From: Alistipes sp. | GTDB taxonomy: Bacteria; Bacteroidota; Bacteroidia; Bacteroidales; Rikenellaceae | Reading direction: 5' to 3' | Assembly: GCA_017517705.1 (NCBI GenBank) | Contig: JAFWYM010000016.1 | Location: 1 to 64,000, forward strand | Length of the DNA: 64,000 nt | Shown here: positions 40,580 to 50,610 of the stretch, in pieces | Position numbering within the stretch: the first letter of the stretch is position 1 | Layout of the letters: the number at the start of each line of letters is the position of its first letter | Notes under the pieces: model-generated | What the model was told of the DNA's origin: nothing | What the model saw: the letters and a program-made list of their open reading frames with translations, nothing else | Database searches by the model: none | Translations under genes and position numbers: made by a program

Positions 40580-40618
40580 AGTAGTCTTAGTTTTATTTTA
40601 GTTTGTATTCGTTATTTC

Positions 40619-40626
40619 CAAAAATA
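40619..40626 (-). promoter_or_regulatory. Putative -7 box of the hut operon
   Basis: The minus strand has TATTTTTG, a TAnnTTTG match, 39 nt before the ftcD start. No consensus -33 box is visible. Confidence 0.4.
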
Positions 40627-40667
40627 GTTTTGACACAACTCCTTTTGTTGTCAGCACCACTCCGTTG

Positions 40668-40967
40668 CTACAACTTATAGTCTACATCCACCCTCTCCAG
40701 TCGACGGCTCTTGCAGTAGTCGCTTACGGCAACATGCAGCGGGTGAACCTTGTATGCCTCCATCGTCTCGAACGAGGGGAAGTCGGCCGTAAGCACCGCA
40801 TCGTAAGAGGATGCTGTCTCCTTAATGTTCACACCCACCTCGGCGCGCAAGAGACCATCAATCCTACCAACAAGTGCCTCAAGGCGGCTCTTCATCTCAA
40901 GGGCAATCTGCTCGGGTGTCTCCTCCAAATCGCGGCGGAACTTCCACATAACGATATGTCTAATCAT
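40668..40967 (-). CDS. Dabb-domain (stress-responsive A/B barrel) protein
   Basis: A 99-aa ferredoxin-like fold protein with the Dabb pattern: IVMWKFR at the start, ADFPSFETMEAYKVHPLHVA in the middle and RLERVDVDY at the end. These small proteins form dimers and are often of unknown function; some act as small-molecule lyases or cyclases. It is transcribed on its own ahead of ftcD with an 88-nt gap. A TACATTTG box at 41012-41019 on the minus strand is a likely promoter element. Confidence 0.85.
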   Translation of the reverse strand: MIRHIVMWKFRRDLEETPEQIALEMKSRLEALVGRIDGLLRAEVGVNIKETASSYDAVLTADFPSFETMEAYKVHPLHVAVSDYCKSRRLERVDVDYKL

Positions 40968-41131
40968 AGTTCTGTATTTTTAGGTTTCGAAGTTCGAATT
41001 AAAGCATCATACAAATGTAGTGATAATTTTTCGAATTCACACGCGCCTGCGCGATATTTTTGCTTGTACACCGCCATTTTTCCCGCCGCGTCGCAAAAAT
41101 TTACTCCACACGACATATTTCACACCTAAAA

Positions 41132-41163
41132 TTTGTCGTTATTATAGAAAATCATTACCTTTG
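41132..41163 (+). promoter_or_regulatory. Promoter of nfeD and the SPFH gene
   Basis: TTTG (41132-41135), a 20-nt spacer, TACCTTTG (41156-41163): a full Bacteroidota promoter, 29 nt before the ATG. Confidence 0.85.
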
Positions 41164-41191
41164 AAGATAGAATAATTAAATAATCAGAGAT

Positions 41192-41623
41192 ATGGATATT
41201 TGGATTTACTGGGTCGTTGCCGCCCTAATACTCTTTATCGTCGAGCTCTTCACCTCGGGATTTGCCATAATATGCCTCTCGATAGGTGCTGCCGGTGGTG
41301 CCATCGCTGCTGCGGCAGGTGGCTCCATAGAGATTCAGCTCTTGGTCTTTGCCATCACCTCGATGGTTGCGCTCCTCGGTGTGCGACCGATACTCAAGCG
41401 CACGTTCTACCGTCGTGCCGAGGTCGCCACAAACCAGAATGCCATGATTGGCAAGCGGGGCACGGTATGCGTAGATATAGAGGCTGAGGGCGAGAGTGGC
41501 CGTGTGATGATCGAGGGCGTCGACTGGCGTGCCGTATCGGCCACGGGCGAGCCCATAGCCTCGGGCACGAAGGTCGTAGTCACAGCAATAGAGAGCGTAG
41601 TATTAACCGTTAAAGCACTATAA
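41192..41623 (+). CDS. NfeD-family membrane protein
   Basis: A 143-aa short NfeD: two or three N-terminal membrane helices (about 4-75) rich in Gly/Ala, then an OB-fold C-terminal domain (about 85-143) with GKRGTVCVDIEAEGESGRV-like strands and VDWRAVS. Short NfeD proteins pair with SPFH proteins, and the gene for one follows 2 nt later, the usual arrangement. Inferred role: membrane-microdomain organisation and quality control. Confidence 0.92.
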   Translation: MDIWIYWVVAALILFIVELFTSGFAIICLSIGAAGGAIAAAAGGSIEIQLLVFAITSMVALLGVRPILKRTFYRRAEVATNQNAMIGKRGTVCVDIEAEGESGRVMIEGVDWRAVSATGEPIASGTKVVVTAIESVVLTVKAL

Positions 41624-41625
41624 TC

Positions 41626-42615
41626 ATGTCAATTACACCATTAACAATTTTCATCATCATCGCCATCATCGCGGTGATATACGTACTCAAGGGCTTCAAG
41701 ATTATACCCCAGTCGGAGACTCGTGTTGTTGAGCGTCTCGGTCGCTACGACCGCACGCTGCAGTCGGGTATCAACTACCTGTTCCCCATCATCGACCGTC
41801 CACGTGCGGTATACCAGCGCGACGAGATACGCTATGCCGATGGATCGAAGAGCGTCGTTATGCGCTCGACATCGCGCATCGACCTCCGCGAGCAGGTCTA
41901 CGACTTCGACAAGCAGAGCGTCATCACCAAGGATAACGTCACAACGACGATAAACGCACTACTATACTTCCAGATTGTCGACCCGATGAAGTCCGTCTAC
42001 GAGATCGACAACCTCCCCAATGCCATCGAGAAGCTCACGCAGACAACGCTGCGTAACGTCATCGGCGAGTTGGAGCTCGACGAGACGCTCACCTCGCGCG
42101 ACACCATCAACTCGAAGCTGCGTGTCGTATTGGACGAGGCCACAAACAAGTGGGGTGTGAAGGTCAACCGCGTTGAGCTCCAGGACATTACTCCTCCCGA
42201 GTCGGTACGTCGCGCCATGGAGCAGCAGATGCAGGCCGAGCGCGAGCGCCGTGCTAAGGTGCTCGAGGCCAAGGGTCAGAAGGAGGCTATGATTCTCCAG
42301 TCGGAGGGCGAGAAGGAGTCGCAAATAAATCAGGCCGAGGCTGAGAAGCAGACACAGATATTGAAGGCTCAGGGCGAGGCCGACGCTAAGATCCTGCAGG
42401 CCACAGCCGAGGCGGAGGCTATACGCAAGGTTGCAGAGGCTATTGCCGAGTCTAAGACCGACCCCGCAACATATATGCTCCTTATGAAGTATGTCGAGAC
42501 ACTCAAGGAGATAGGCTCGGGCGACCAGGCCAAGACCGTATTCCTGCCATTCGAGGCCTCGAATCTTGTTGGCGCTCTCGGCTCACTTACGGAACTGCTG
42601 CCTAAGAAGGAGTAG
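41626..42615 (+). CDS. SPFH/Band 7 protein (paraslipin, QmcA-like)
   Basis: A 329-aa protein with an N-terminal membrane helix (about 5-23) and an SPFH domain (about 25-185: ETRVVERLGRYDRTLQSG, YDFDKQSVITKDNV, LRNVIGELELDETLTSRD). A long helical coiled coil (about 200-280) rich in Glu, Ala and Gln follows, then a short tail (FLPFEASNLVGALG). Homologues form large ring-like cages on the inner membrane and limit access to membrane proteases. Spacing to nfeD and shared promoter support a joint role. It ends at a terminator that is also the first part of a repeat element. Confidence 0.95.
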   Translation: MSITPLTIFIIIAIIAVIYVLKGFKIIPQSETRVVERLGRYDRTLQSGINYLFPIIDRPRAVYQRDEIRYADGSKSVVMRSTSRIDLREQVYDFDKQSVITKDNVTTTINALLYFQIVDPMKSVYEIDNLPNAIEKLTQTTLRNVIGELELDETLTSRDTINSKLRVVLDEATNKWGVKVNRVELQDITPPESVRRAMEQQMQAERERRAKVLEAKGQKEAMILQSEGEKESQINQAEAEKQTQILKAQGEADAKILQATAEAEAIRKVAEAIAESKTDPATYMLLMKYVETLKEIGSGDQAKTVFLPFEASNLVGALGSLTELLPKKE

Positions 42616-42632
42616 CAACACTTTCAACGATA

Positions 42633-42670
42633 GGGGGATGACAAAAATTAAATTTGCCATCCCCATTTTT
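42633..42670 (+). terminator. Terminator of the nfeD-SPFH operon
   Basis: GGGGATGACAAA pairs with TTTGCCATCCCC (one mismatch), followed by ATTTTTTTG. Similar hairpins precede the other two copies of the 120-bp element. Confidence 0.8.
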
Positions 42671-42678
42671 TTGTTAGT

Positions 42679-42798
42679 GAGGTTGAATAAAAAGATGTAG
42701 TTTTAGGCCTGCGAAGCCCGAAAAAGCGGAGTTTACTTGGCGTAAATGAGCATTTTGAGGGCGAGCATAACGCAGAAATACACTTTTTATTCAGCCTT
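42679..42798 (+). repeat. 120-bp intergenic repeat, copy A
   Basis: Begins GAGGTTGAATAAAAAG and ends CTTTTTATTCAGCCTT, imperfect terminal inverted repeats of about 16-20 bp. It matches the copies at 55483 and 58838 at nearly every base. It abuts the stop codon of the O-methyltransferase gene (42799). No open frame is evident; it could fold into one long hairpin. Confidence 0.9.
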
Positions 42799-43434
42799 CT
42801 ATTTAACACGTATTAGATTTATACCATCGCGGATGGGCACTATCACATTATCCACCCTCGCATCCTCCTTAACACGCCTGTTAAACTCGACGATGGCCTC
42901 CGTATGTCGATCGTTGTGAGCGATAGGCTCCGCCACCTTGCCATACCATAATATATTGTCAGCCAAAAGTATCGAGCCACTACGCACATAGCCACCATCC
43001 ATCAACATATCGTAATATGCGGGGTACTCGCGCTTGTCGCCATCGATAAAGACCATATCGTAGACCTCACCTAAGCGGGGCACAATGTCGAGGGCAGAGC
43101 CTATATGCTGGCGTATACGATGGCCATAGCCAGAGGCATCGAAGTACTTTGCGGCAATATCCTCAAGCTCGTCATCCACCTCTATGGTATCGAGCGTGGC
43201 GTCATCCTCCAACCCTCGGGCGATGCTCAATGCCGAGTAGCCCGTAAATGTACCTATCTCCAACACGCGCTTCGGGCGCATCATCCTAACAAGCATCTCA
43301 AGGAGCTTTCCCTGCAGATGCCCCGATATCATACGCGGATTTATCACGCGCAGATATGTCTCACGCTCAAGACGGTGCATAAGTTCCTGCTCCGCCTTGG
43401 TATTATCCAATATATACTGTTCTAACTTATCCAT
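42799..43434 (-). CDS. O-methyltransferase, class I SAM-dependent
   Basis: A 211-aa methyltransferase of the catechol/caffeoyl-CoA O-methyltransferase family (Pfam Methyltransf_3). The SAM motif VLEIGTFTGYSALSIARG is at about 55-72, the TIEVDDELEDIA acidic strand end at about 80-90, and DMVFIDGDKREYPAYYD contains the metal-binding Asp. Substrate unknown; bacterial relatives methylate catechols or tRNA 5-hydroxyuridine (TrmR). It is the last gene of the dapB-to-methyltransferase operon, 49 nt after the protease gene, and its stop codon touches the 120-bp repeat. Confidence 0.9.
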   Translation of the reverse strand: MDKLEQYILDNTKAEQELMHRLERETYLRVINPRMISGHLQGKLLEMLVRMMRPKRVLEIGTFTGYSALSIARGLEDDATLDTIEVDDELEDIAAKYFDASGYGHRIRQHIGSALDIVPRLGEVYDMVFIDGDKREYPAYYDMLMDGGYVRSGSILLADNILWYGKVAEPIAHNDRHTEAIVEFNRRVKEDARVDNVIVPIRDGINLIRVK

Positions 43435-43483
43435 TCCTTCGTAACCTCTTAGTAATCACCCTATCTCGTCATTGCGAGGATTA

Positions 43484-44701
43484 TCACCTATACAACAACT
43501 GCGACATATCTCCGAGGCGCTCCTCGGCTACCGCACGAATATCCTCGGCCGTGATTGCCATAACCTTCTTATAGGCCTCCTCCAACGTGTCTATCTCCTT
43601 ATACAGAAGCAGGCTCTTACCCGCACCGAGCATATAACCCTCGTTTGCCTCCATCGATATTGCCATCTGTGCAACAAACTGTCGTTTGGCAACAGCCAAA
43701 CGTCGGGGCGTGATAGGCTCGCGCCTGAGTGCCTCAATCTCCTTATGAATAAGTTCCACGCATCGCCCAGCATTGTCGTGGTCGGAGGAGAAGTAGATGC
43801 CCACGATGCCCGTATCGGAGTAGGGCGTATAGGTAGCCTCAACATTATACGACAACCCGTATTTCTCTCGGAGTAAGATATTCAGGCGCGAGTTTGCCGA
43901 AGGGCCACCGAGGATATTTAACAACAACGCGAGAGGCAAGCGTCGCTCGTCGGCAATGCTATAGCCACGCGTACCGATGATGCCGTGTGCCTGGTGTGTA
44001 TGTCGTGAGAGCGTAGTATCGAAGGGCTTATACTCCGCAGGCGCAATGCGCTGAAAGCTACGTGTCGTGGGGGTAAAGTCACCTAAATAGCGCTCGGCAA
44101 CGCTCTGTGCCGTTGCTGCCGAGAAGTTGCCAATAGAGGAGAATACCATCTGGTCGGTGGTATATGTTCTACCTACGAAGGAGCGTATGCTGTCGGTCGT
44201 AAAGCGCGCTATCGAGGACTTCGAGCCGAGGATGTTGTGTCCGAGCTCCGAATCACGAAATATCATATCCTCGAAGTCGTCATATATACGCTCCGCGGGC
44301 GAGTCCTTATAAGAGTTTATCTCGTCGGCGATAACCTCGCGCTCCTTGCTGAGCTCCCTCTCGGGAAATGTCGAGCGAAACATCACATCGGCAACGAGCT
44401 CCACAGCACGACTAAAGTCGCGACGCAACACCGTGGCATGCAGCGTAGTATCCTCCTTCGTGGTGTAGGCGTTAAGCTCGCCACCAAGGTTTTCTAAGCG
44501 GCAATTTACCTGATAGGCCTTGCGGTGCTCCGTACCCTTGAAGAGGGCGTGCTCCGTAAAGTGGGCGATGCCATACTCGCCCTTATGCTCGTCGCGCGCA
44601 CCCGCATTGACAACAAGGGCGCAGTGGGCTACACCACTACGCACCTGACGGTGTATGCAACGTATGCCATTCTTTAGGCTATATATCTGAAATTCCTTCA
44701 T
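43484..44701 (-). CDS. M16-family zinc metalloprotease
   Basis: A 405-aa peptidase of the pitrilysin/processing-peptidase family. The inverted zinc motif HFTEH is at residues 47-51 (GIAHFTEHALFKGT), with the downstream Glu ligand in the usual ELVADV/EREVIADEINSYKDSP region. The second M16 half (about 200-405: GTRGYSIADERRLPLALLLNILGG) is present. It lacks a signal peptide and is probably cytoplasmic. Its first 23 nt overlap the end of uvrA. Substrate unknown. Confidence 0.92.
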   Translation of the reverse strand: MKEFQIYSLKNGIRCIHRQVRSGVAHCALVVNAGARDEHKGEYGIAHFTEHALFKGTEHRKAYQVNCRLENLGGELNAYTTKEDTTLHATVLRRDFSRAVELVADVMFRSTFPERELSKEREVIADEINSYKDSPAERIYDDFEDMIFRDSELGHNILGSKSSIARFTTDSIRSFVGRTYTTDQMVFSSIGNFSAATAQSVAERYLGDFTPTTRSFQRIAPAEYKPFDTTLSRHTHQAHGIIGTRGYSIADERRLPLALLLNILGGPSANSRLNILLREKYGLSYNVEATYTPYSDTGIVGIYFSSDHDNAGRCVELIHKEIEALRREPITPRRLAVAKRQFVAQMAISMEANEGYMLGAGKSLLLYKEIDTLEEAYKKVMAITAEDIRAVAEERLGDMSQLLYR

Positions 44702-47468
44702 TCCTACATAAATACTCTCCCGTATAACTATCCTCTCTCCTCATCACATCCTCAGGCGTGCCGGCAACAACCACCCTGCCACCCGCAGCTCCAGCCTCGG
44801 GGCCGAGGTCTATGACCCAGTCGGCACACTTGATGACATCCATATTGTGTTCCACAACAACGACCGTATGTCCACGCTCAATGAGGGCATCAAACGCTCC
44901 AAGAAGGCGGCCAATATCGTGGAAGTGCAATCCCGTAGTAGGCTCGTCGAAGATAAACATTATCTTATCGCCCGAGCGCTCCTTCGTGAGGAACGAGGCG
45001 AGCTTCACGCGCTGCGACTCGCCACCCGAGAGTGTCGACGACGACTGTCCGAGCTTGACATATCCCAAGCCGACCTGTTGCAGGGGTCTGAGGCGCTCGA
45101 CGATACGCCTGCATATTGCGCACGAGGCATCCTCGGAGAAGAACTCCAGAGCCTCATCTACCGACATATTGAGCACGTCGTATATCGAGCGTCCGCGGTA
45201 CTTAACCTCCAGAATCTCCTGCTTAAAGCGCATACCGCCACACGCCTCGCACTGCAGTTCGACGTCGGCCATAAACTGCATGCTTATCTTGATGACACCC
45301 TCACCCTCGCACTCCTCGCAACGACCTCCGGGCATATTGAACGAGAAGGCCGTGGCCGCTATGCCCGTATGTTTGGCGTAGGGCTGGTCAGCAAAGAGCT
45401 TGCGTATCTCGTCGTAGGCCTTGATGTAGGTCACGGGATTTGAGCGCGTAGACTTGCCTATAGGCGACTGCGACACCATCTCCACGCCCTGCAATAGATG
45501 TCTGTCGACATCCATACCATCGTGATCGCCAGGCATGAGTGTCGTCTCCGACAGACGGCGCTTGAGAGCCGGGAAGAGCACATCGTCGGCAAGCGACGAC
45601 TTACCCGAGCCCGAGACGCCCGTGATACACGTCAGGACACCAAGCGGTATCTCCACATCTATGTTTTTGAGGTTGTTGTGTCGCACGCCACGCAGACGCA
45701 CACATCCCGCTGCTGCACGACGACGCTGCGGCGTGGCTATACGCCTACGCCCCGTGAGATAGTCGGCCGTGAGCGACCGCTCGGCAGTAACTATATCCTT
45801 TGCGGCACCCGAGTAGACCACCTCGCCACCGCCAATGCCCGCCTCGGGGCCCATATCCACAATCCAGTCGGCAGCACGCATGACCTCCTCCTCATGCTCC
45901 ACGACAATAACCGTATTATCCAAATCGCGCAGCTGCTTCAACACCCCTATAAGTCTATTCGTATCCCTCGGATGGAGGCCTATGCTCGGCTCATCGAGGA
46001 TATACATCGAGCCCACAAGGTTGCTGCCAAGCGATGTCGAGAGGTTTATGCGCTGCGACTCGCCACCCGAGAGTGTCGACGACAGACGGTCGAGCGTAAG
46101 GTAATCGAGGCCCACATCATTGAGGTATCCCAAGCGATTGCGTATCTCCGTGAGCACACGCTCCGCCGTTGTGGCATCATGCTCATCGAGCTTGAGGTCG
46201 CGGAAGAAGCCGAGAAGCTCACCCACAGTCATCTGCACAAGCTCGGCGATGCTACGCCCACCAACCTTCACATAGAGCGCCTCCTTACGCAGGCGGTTAC
46301 CATGACACTCGGGGCACAACGTCTTACCCATATATCGAGCCTTAAGCACGCGATATTGCACCTTATGACGCTGCGTGTCGACATAGTCAAAAAATTCGTC
46401 GATGCCGTGGATATGCTCATTGCCATGCCACAGCACATCCTTATCCCCCTCACTCAGTGCATAGTAGGGCGTATGTATCGGGAAACCGCACTTCGACGAG
46501 GCGAGAATCAACGCCTCCCTCCAACGTCCCATGGTTGCGCCATTCCAGCAGGCCACAGCACCCTCGTATACGCTCTTCGATTTATCGGGTACGACGAGGT
46601 TTTCGTCGATGCCCACAACCCTACCATAGCCCTCACACTGGGGGCAGGCACCTATGGGGTTGTTGAACGAGAAGAGATGCTCCGTGGGGCGCTCATAGCT
46701 TATGCCATCCTCATCGAAATGCGATGAAAAGCTCTCCACACCCCTCGTGATGACGTACATAATGCCCGCGCCATAGCCCATGGCACGTGCTACGGAGTCA
46801 GCAAGACGCGACACGGTATCCTGCTCATGGTCGAGGACGATACGGTCGACGATGATCATCACATCCTCGAGCGCCATATCTGCCGTAATCATAGGCATAA
46901 ACTCCTCGACAAGCATCACCTCATCGCGATACCTCACGCGGTTGACACCATCCTCCATAAGTGTGAGCATACGCTCGACAATGCCCTCGGACTGCTTCAG
47001 TAAGAGCGGTGCGGCAATAGTCACACGCTCGCCATCATCCATGGCAAGGATGTGGTCGACAACATCATCTACCTCATAGCAACGTATCTCGCATCCCGTC
47101 TTGGGCGAGTATGTCCTACCTATGCGGGCAAAGAGGAGTTTCAGGTAGTCGTATATCTCCGTCGTGGTGCCCACCGTCGAGCGCGGGTTGCGCGATATCA
47201 CCTTCTGTTCGATGGCTATAGCCGGGGCTATGCCCTCGATAAGGTCGGCATCGGGCTTCTCCACACGCCCCAAGAACTGACGCGCATAGGCTGAGAGACT
47301 CTCGACATAACGGCGCTGACCCTCGGCAAAAATGGTGTCGAAGGCCAATGTCGACTTGCCCGAGCCCGAGAGACCGGTGACCACAACGAGGTTGTTGTGC
47401 GGAATCTCGACATCCACACTCTTCAAGTTATGCACCCTCGCGCCCTTTATTTTTATCTTATTCTCCAC
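44679..47468 (-). CDS. uvrA: Excinuclease ABC subunit A
   Basis: A 929-aa UvrA with two ABC ATPase halves. Walker A sites are GLSGSGKST (about 32-40) and GVSGSGKSS (about 615-623). Signature motifs LSGGESQRI and LSGGESQRV and zinc-binding Cys pairs ([28 protein letters not shown]) are present. UvrA finds DNA damage with UvrB and starts nucleotide excision repair. Length is near the norm of about 940; many Bacteroidota carry a second copy, so this may be one of two. It follows yigZ by 27 nt and overlaps the M16 gene. Confidence 0.96.
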   Translation of the reverse strand: MENKIKIKGARVHNLKSVDVEIPHNNLVVVTGLSGSGKSTLAFDTIFAEGQRRYVESLSAYARQFLGRVEKPDADLIEGIAPAIAIEQKVISRNPRSTVGTTTEIYDYLKLLFARIGRTYSPKTGCEIRCYEVDDVVDHILAMDDGERVTIAAPLLLKQSEGIVERMLTLMEDGVNRVRYRDEVMLVEEFMPMITADMALEDVMIIVDRIVLDHEQDTVSRLADSVARAMGYGAGIMYVITRGVESFSSHFDEDGISYERPTEHLFSFNNPIGACPQCEGYGRVVGIDENLVVPDKSKSVYEGAVACWNGATMGRWREALILASSKCGFPIHTPYYALSEGDKDVLWHGNEHIHGIDEFFDYVDTQRHKVQYRVLKARYMGKTLCPECHGNRLRKEALYVKVGGRSIAELVQMTVGELLGFFRDLKLDEHDATTAERVLTEIRNRLGYLNDVGLDYLTLDRLSSTLSGGESQRINLSTSLGSNLVGSMYILDEPSIGLHPRDTNRLIGVLKQLRDLDNTVIVVEHEEEVMRAADWIVDMGPEAGIGGGEVVYSGAAKDIVTAERSLTADYLTGRRRIATPQRRRAAAGCVRLRGVRHNNLKNIDVEIPLGVLTCITGVSGSGKSSLADDVLFPALKRRLSETTLMPGDHDGMDVDRHLLQGVEMVSQSPIGKSTRSNPVTYIKAYDEIRKLFADQPYAKHTGIAATAFSFNMPGGRCEECEGEGVIKISMQFMADVELQCEACGGMRFKQEILEVKYRGRSIYDVLNMSVDEALEFFSEDASCAICRRIVERLRPLQQVGLGYVKLGQSSSTLSGGESQRVKLASFLTKERSGDKIMFIFDEPTTGLHFHDIGRLLGAFDALIERGHTVVVVEHNMDVIKCADWVIDLGPEAGAAGGRVVVAGTPEDVMRREDSYTGEYLCRNEGISDI

Positions 47469-47495
47469 GCTTTATTCTCCTGGCCTGCTATACTA

Positions 47496-48101
47496 TTACT
47501 CTACGACCTCCACCGTGGCACCCTCGACCTTCTCCAGACGGCCGATAAGCTGCTCAGCCTCGCCCTCGCGAATCGTAAGTGTCATGGTGCATAGGTTGTC
47601 GAACTGCTGGTCTACAACCTTAGGTTGCATATCCTTCACTATGCGCATAACGTCGTTCATCGCAATGTAGGAGAACGACACCACAATCCGCACATCCACC
47701 GTGCGCTCAACAATCTCGCACTCGGCAAGCACCAGCGCCGTAGACTCCTTATATGCCGCTATCAACCCCGGCACGCCAAGCTTCGTGCCTCCGAAGTAGC
47801 GCACCACAACAACGAGGCAGTTGGTCACCTCCTGAGACAACAGCTGCCCGAGGATGGGCTTGCCCGCCGTCGACGAGGGCTCGCCATCGTCGTTAGCACG
47901 AAAGTGCTCGCCATGGGGCCCCAGACGCCAAGCATAGCAGTGGTGCGTAGCATCGAACCAGCGCTTGCGAAGCTTGTCGAGATGCTCCTTGATCTCCGCC
48001 TCCGTCTCCACGGGGTAGGCATACGCAAGGAACTTACTACTGAGCTGTCGGTAAGTCACCTCCCGAGGCGCGGCTATGGTTTTAAAGCTATCTTGTGCCA
48101 C
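47496..48101 (-). CDS. YigZ/IMPACT-family protein
   Basis: A 201-aa protein with the UPF0029 N-terminal domain. It has KFLAYAYPVETEAEIKEHLDKL, the ATHHCYAWRLG motif with NDDGEPSSTAGKPIL, the VVVRYFGGTKLGVPGLI motif, and a C-terminal DUF1949 ferredoxin-like domain. Function is not firmly known; relatives bind nucleic acid or translation factors (IMPACT). It lies 10 nt after lepB in the same operon. Confidence 0.94.
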   Translation of the reverse strand: MAQDSFKTIAAPREVTYRQLSSKFLAYAYPVETEAEIKEHLDKLRKRWFDATHHCYAWRLGPHGEHFRANDDGEPSSTAGKPILGQLLSQEVTNCLVVVVRYFGGTKLGVPGLIAAYKESTALVLAECEIVERTVDVRIVVSFSYIAMNDVMRIVKDMQPKVVDQQFDNLCTMTLTIREGEAEQLIGRLEKVEGATVEVVE

Positions 48102-48111
48102 AACTACCCTA

Positions 48112-49614
48112 TTACTTTATAGACTTAAACATACGCTCCCAGCGTATGCCACCCTCCGCAGGATCTACCGAGAACCACACGTATGACGCCTTACCCACAA
48201 TGTGATCCTCGGGCACAAAGCCCCAGAAGCGCGAGTCGAGCGAGCCGTGACGATTGTCGCCCATCATGAAGTAGTAGTCCATAAGGAAGGTGTAGTGCGT
48301 AGCCCTCTCGCCATCGATATATATATCGTCGCCCCTACGCTCCACAAGGCGCTGCTCGTATACCGCGATGCAACGTCCGTACATCGCCATATTCTCCTCG
48401 GTAAGTTCTATCGTAGCACCCGCCTTAGGCACCCATACGGGGCCAAGGTCGTCTATCGTCCACTGCGACGATGCCACCTCAGGCATATGAGGTATGAGGC
48501 TGCCACCCGATATAGCGCCACCTATCTTCTTAAGTTTCAACTTGTCGTCGGCGAGGTATGTACCAATCTCGTCATCCGTGACGGGGAGCTCCATATACTC
48601 ACCCGATGCGGCATCGATGCCCATCTTTAGCGGCTTGCCCGTCACCTCGTTGTAGTATATATATTGGCGCTTGGGCACGAAGGCCTCCTCGACACCATTG
48701 GTATATACGCGACCATCGACAATCGTGAGCGTATCGCCCGCAACAGCCACGCAGCGCTTGATGTAGTTCTCCTTCTTATCCATCGGTCGCACGGCAATGG
48801 TGAAGTTGTCGTGGATGTTCTTGCGACGCTCCGCCTCGCTCTTACCAAACTGCTTGTCGCGCAGGAGCTCGTAGTAGCTCATAGCCTGCAGCTCCATAAC
48901 GACAGTGTCGCCCTCGGGGAAGTTAAAGACAACAACATCGCCGCGCTCCACCTGCCCACTACCAGCAAGACGACGATACGAGCGCTCCCACGATGTCGAG
49001 AACGATGCCTTCGTAGGATTCATCGGCATGGTGTTGTGAACAAACGGAAACGACAGTGGCGTCATAGGCACACGTGGGCCGTAGGCTACCTTGTTTACAA
49101 GGATGTAGTCGCCAGCCATAAGTGTGCTCTCCATCGAGCCTGTGGGTATTACGAACATCTGAAACCAGTAGAGCTGTATGAGTGTCGCCACCACCGTAGC
49201 AAAGAGTATGGCATGTACCCAGCCATATATCCACGTATACACCTTTGTGTGTCCCTTAAGCTCCTCCCATACGGCGTATGCCAAGATTACGGCAAAGGTA
49301 ATGAGGAAGGGCTGCTCCCAACGGAAGAGCAACATATGCACTATGATGCCCACAACGAGGGCAAAGACCGCAGCGCACCATAGTGCCCACATCACCTGCC
49401 ACCAGCGATACTTCGCGTACATCCTACGATGCCAGTTGCGTATACCGTGTGCCACGTAGTAGTCGTAGATGAGCGGCAGGGCAACGACGAGTGTCCACGC
49501 CGCACCATACCATAGCGCAAAGGCCGAGACTATGACGCCCACAATGATGGCCATAGTCCAGGGATGTGTCGCAAGACGCTTGATGGCCGCATATATATTC
49601 TTAATCTTTTCCAT
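48112..49614 (-). CDS. lepB: Signal peptidase I
   Basis: A 500-aa signal peptidase that cuts signal peptides off exported proteins at the outer face of the inner membrane. Several N-terminal membrane helices (about 20-165). Catalytic Ser is in IPTGSMESTLMAGDYIL (about 176) and general-base Lys in ENYIKRCVAVAGD (about 285). A late MGDNRHGSLDSRFWG motif is also present. It is longer than the E. coli enzyme (324 aa) because of extra helices and an insert between the catalytic boxes, as is usual in Bacteroidota. It follows dapB by 9 nt. Confidence 0.95.
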   Translation of the reverse strand: MEKIKNIYAAIKRLATHPWTMAIIVGVIVSAFALWYGAAWTLVVALPLIYDYYVAHGIRNWHRRMYAKYRWWQVMWALWCAAVFALVVGIIVHMLLFRWEQPFLITFAVILAYAVWEELKGHTKVYTWIYGWVHAILFATVVATLIQLYWFQMFVIPTGSMESTLMAGDYILVNKVAYGPRVPMTPLSFPFVHNTMPMNPTKASFSTSWERSYRRLAGSGQVERGDVVVFNFPEGDTVVMELQAMSYYELLRDKQFGKSEAERRKNIHDNFTIAVRPMDKKENYIKRCVAVAGDTLTIVDGRVYTNGVEEAFVPKRQYIYYNEVTGKPLKMGIDAASGEYMELPVTDDEIGTYLADDKLKLKKIGGAISGGSLIPHMPEVASSQWTIDDLGPVWVPKAGATIELTEENMAMYGRCIAVYEQRLVERRGDDIYIDGERATHYTFLMDYYFMMGDNRHGSLDSRFWGFVPEDHIVGKASYVWFSVDPAEGGIRWERMFKSIK

Positions 49615-49623
49615 AGCTGCTGT

Positions 49624-50334
49624 TTATAAAAGGTCATCCATAGTATGTACACCGCGCTTATCAGCGAGATACTCGCCCGCCAATACCGCGCCCATAGCCA
49701 AGGCTCGGCGGTTGAGTATCGAGTGCTTAAGCTCGATGAAGTCATCCTCCGAGGTGTATGTCACGGTGTGAATGCCCGGCACCATACCCTCGCGGAACGA
49801 CTCTATCTCGAGTTCCTCGCAAGACGTAGGCTTGGCATTCACCCACGATGCCTTGCGGTCGAGCTCTGCGATGATACCCTCGGCGAGGGTTATCGCCGTG
49901 CCACTCGGGGCATCCTTCTTCCATATATGGTGCGTCTCCTCTATGCGTACGTCATACTGCACATGGGGGTTCATCAGCTCCGCGAGACGACGGTTGAGGC
50001 GAAACATCATATTCACGCCTATCGAGAAGTTCGAGGCGTAGAAGAGGGCGCCACCGCGCTCCACGGCCAAGAGTTCCATCTCCTTGAGACGCTTCAGCCA
50101 CCCCGTTGTGCCACACACCACACGGCCACCTGCGGCGAGTACCCTCTCGACGTTGCCGGCTGCCGTCTCGGGCGTGGTGAACTCGAAGGCTACATCTATG
50201 CCCACAAGGCGCTCGGCCGTGAGTTCTGCACTGTTGGCCTCATCAATGATAAGCTCGACACTGTGGCCACGCTCCATGAGGATATGCTCTATCTCGCGCC
50301 CCATCTTTCCGTGGCCTATAATTGCACATTTCAT
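49624..50334 (-). CDS. dapB: 4-Hydroxy-tetrahydrodipicolinate reductase
   Basis: A 236-aa enzyme of the lysine/diaminopimelate pathway that reduces hydroxytetrahydrodipicolinate with NAD(P)H. The cofactor loop is IIGHGKMGREIE at the start; the FTTPETAAGNV, CGTTGW and SNFSIGVNM segments, catalytic EETHHIWKKDAPSGTA with His-His and Lys, and the HSILNRRALAMGAV end are intact. ATG 50334 gives the canonical N-terminus MKCAIIG. Slightly short for E. coli (273), normal for the phylum. It heads the operon dapB-lepB-yigZ-uvrA-protease-methyltransferase. Confidence 0.96.
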   Translation of the reverse strand: MKCAIIGHGKMGREIEHILMERGHSVELIIDEANSAELTAERLVGIDVAFEFTTPETAAGNVERVLAAGGRVVCGTTGWLKRLKEMELLAVERGGALFYASNFSIGVNMMFRLNRRLAELMNPHVQYDVRIEETHHIWKKDAPSGTAITLAEGIIAELDRKASWVNAKPTSCEELEIESFREGMVPGIHTVTYTSEDDFIELKHSILNRRALAMGAVLAGEYLADKRGVHTMDDLL

Positions 50335-50566
50335 ACTTTTCTTCCCATTTAAACAAATAACGCGGTAAAGATACAAAAAATTATTGGTTATCGACACGCA
50401 GCCGATAGTAATTGACGGCAAGCGCATCAAAATTGTTCTAAGCGATATTTGTTGCTTTGCGCAGATTACACCTCAACACAGCAGAATGTGTGCTTTATAT
50501 AGCTAAACACTGCAGATAAAAGGGCAGGGCATATTTAGAAAACCCCACCCACCACTACATTCTTGT

Positions 50567-50586
50567 GGGTATATAAAAATATACCC
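50567..50586. terminator. Palindromic hairpin GGGTATAT-AAAA-ATATACCC
   Basis: A perfect 8-bp inverted repeat around AAAA. On the minus strand it lies 25 nt after the stop of the possible gene remnant and is followed by a second stem (CCCAC/GTGGG) and GGGGTTTT. It may be the terminator left from a lost gene. Confidence 0.45.
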
Positions 50587-50610
50587 GCGCCACCATTAGT
50601 GCCATCTATT

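Noticed and set aside
39359..40627. Long plus-strand frame of 422 codons
   Set aside because: It is antisense to ftcD; no motif and no promoter support it.
42679..42798. 120-bp repeat as a classical insertion sequence
   Set aside because: It has no transposase frame. At most it is a non-autonomous element.
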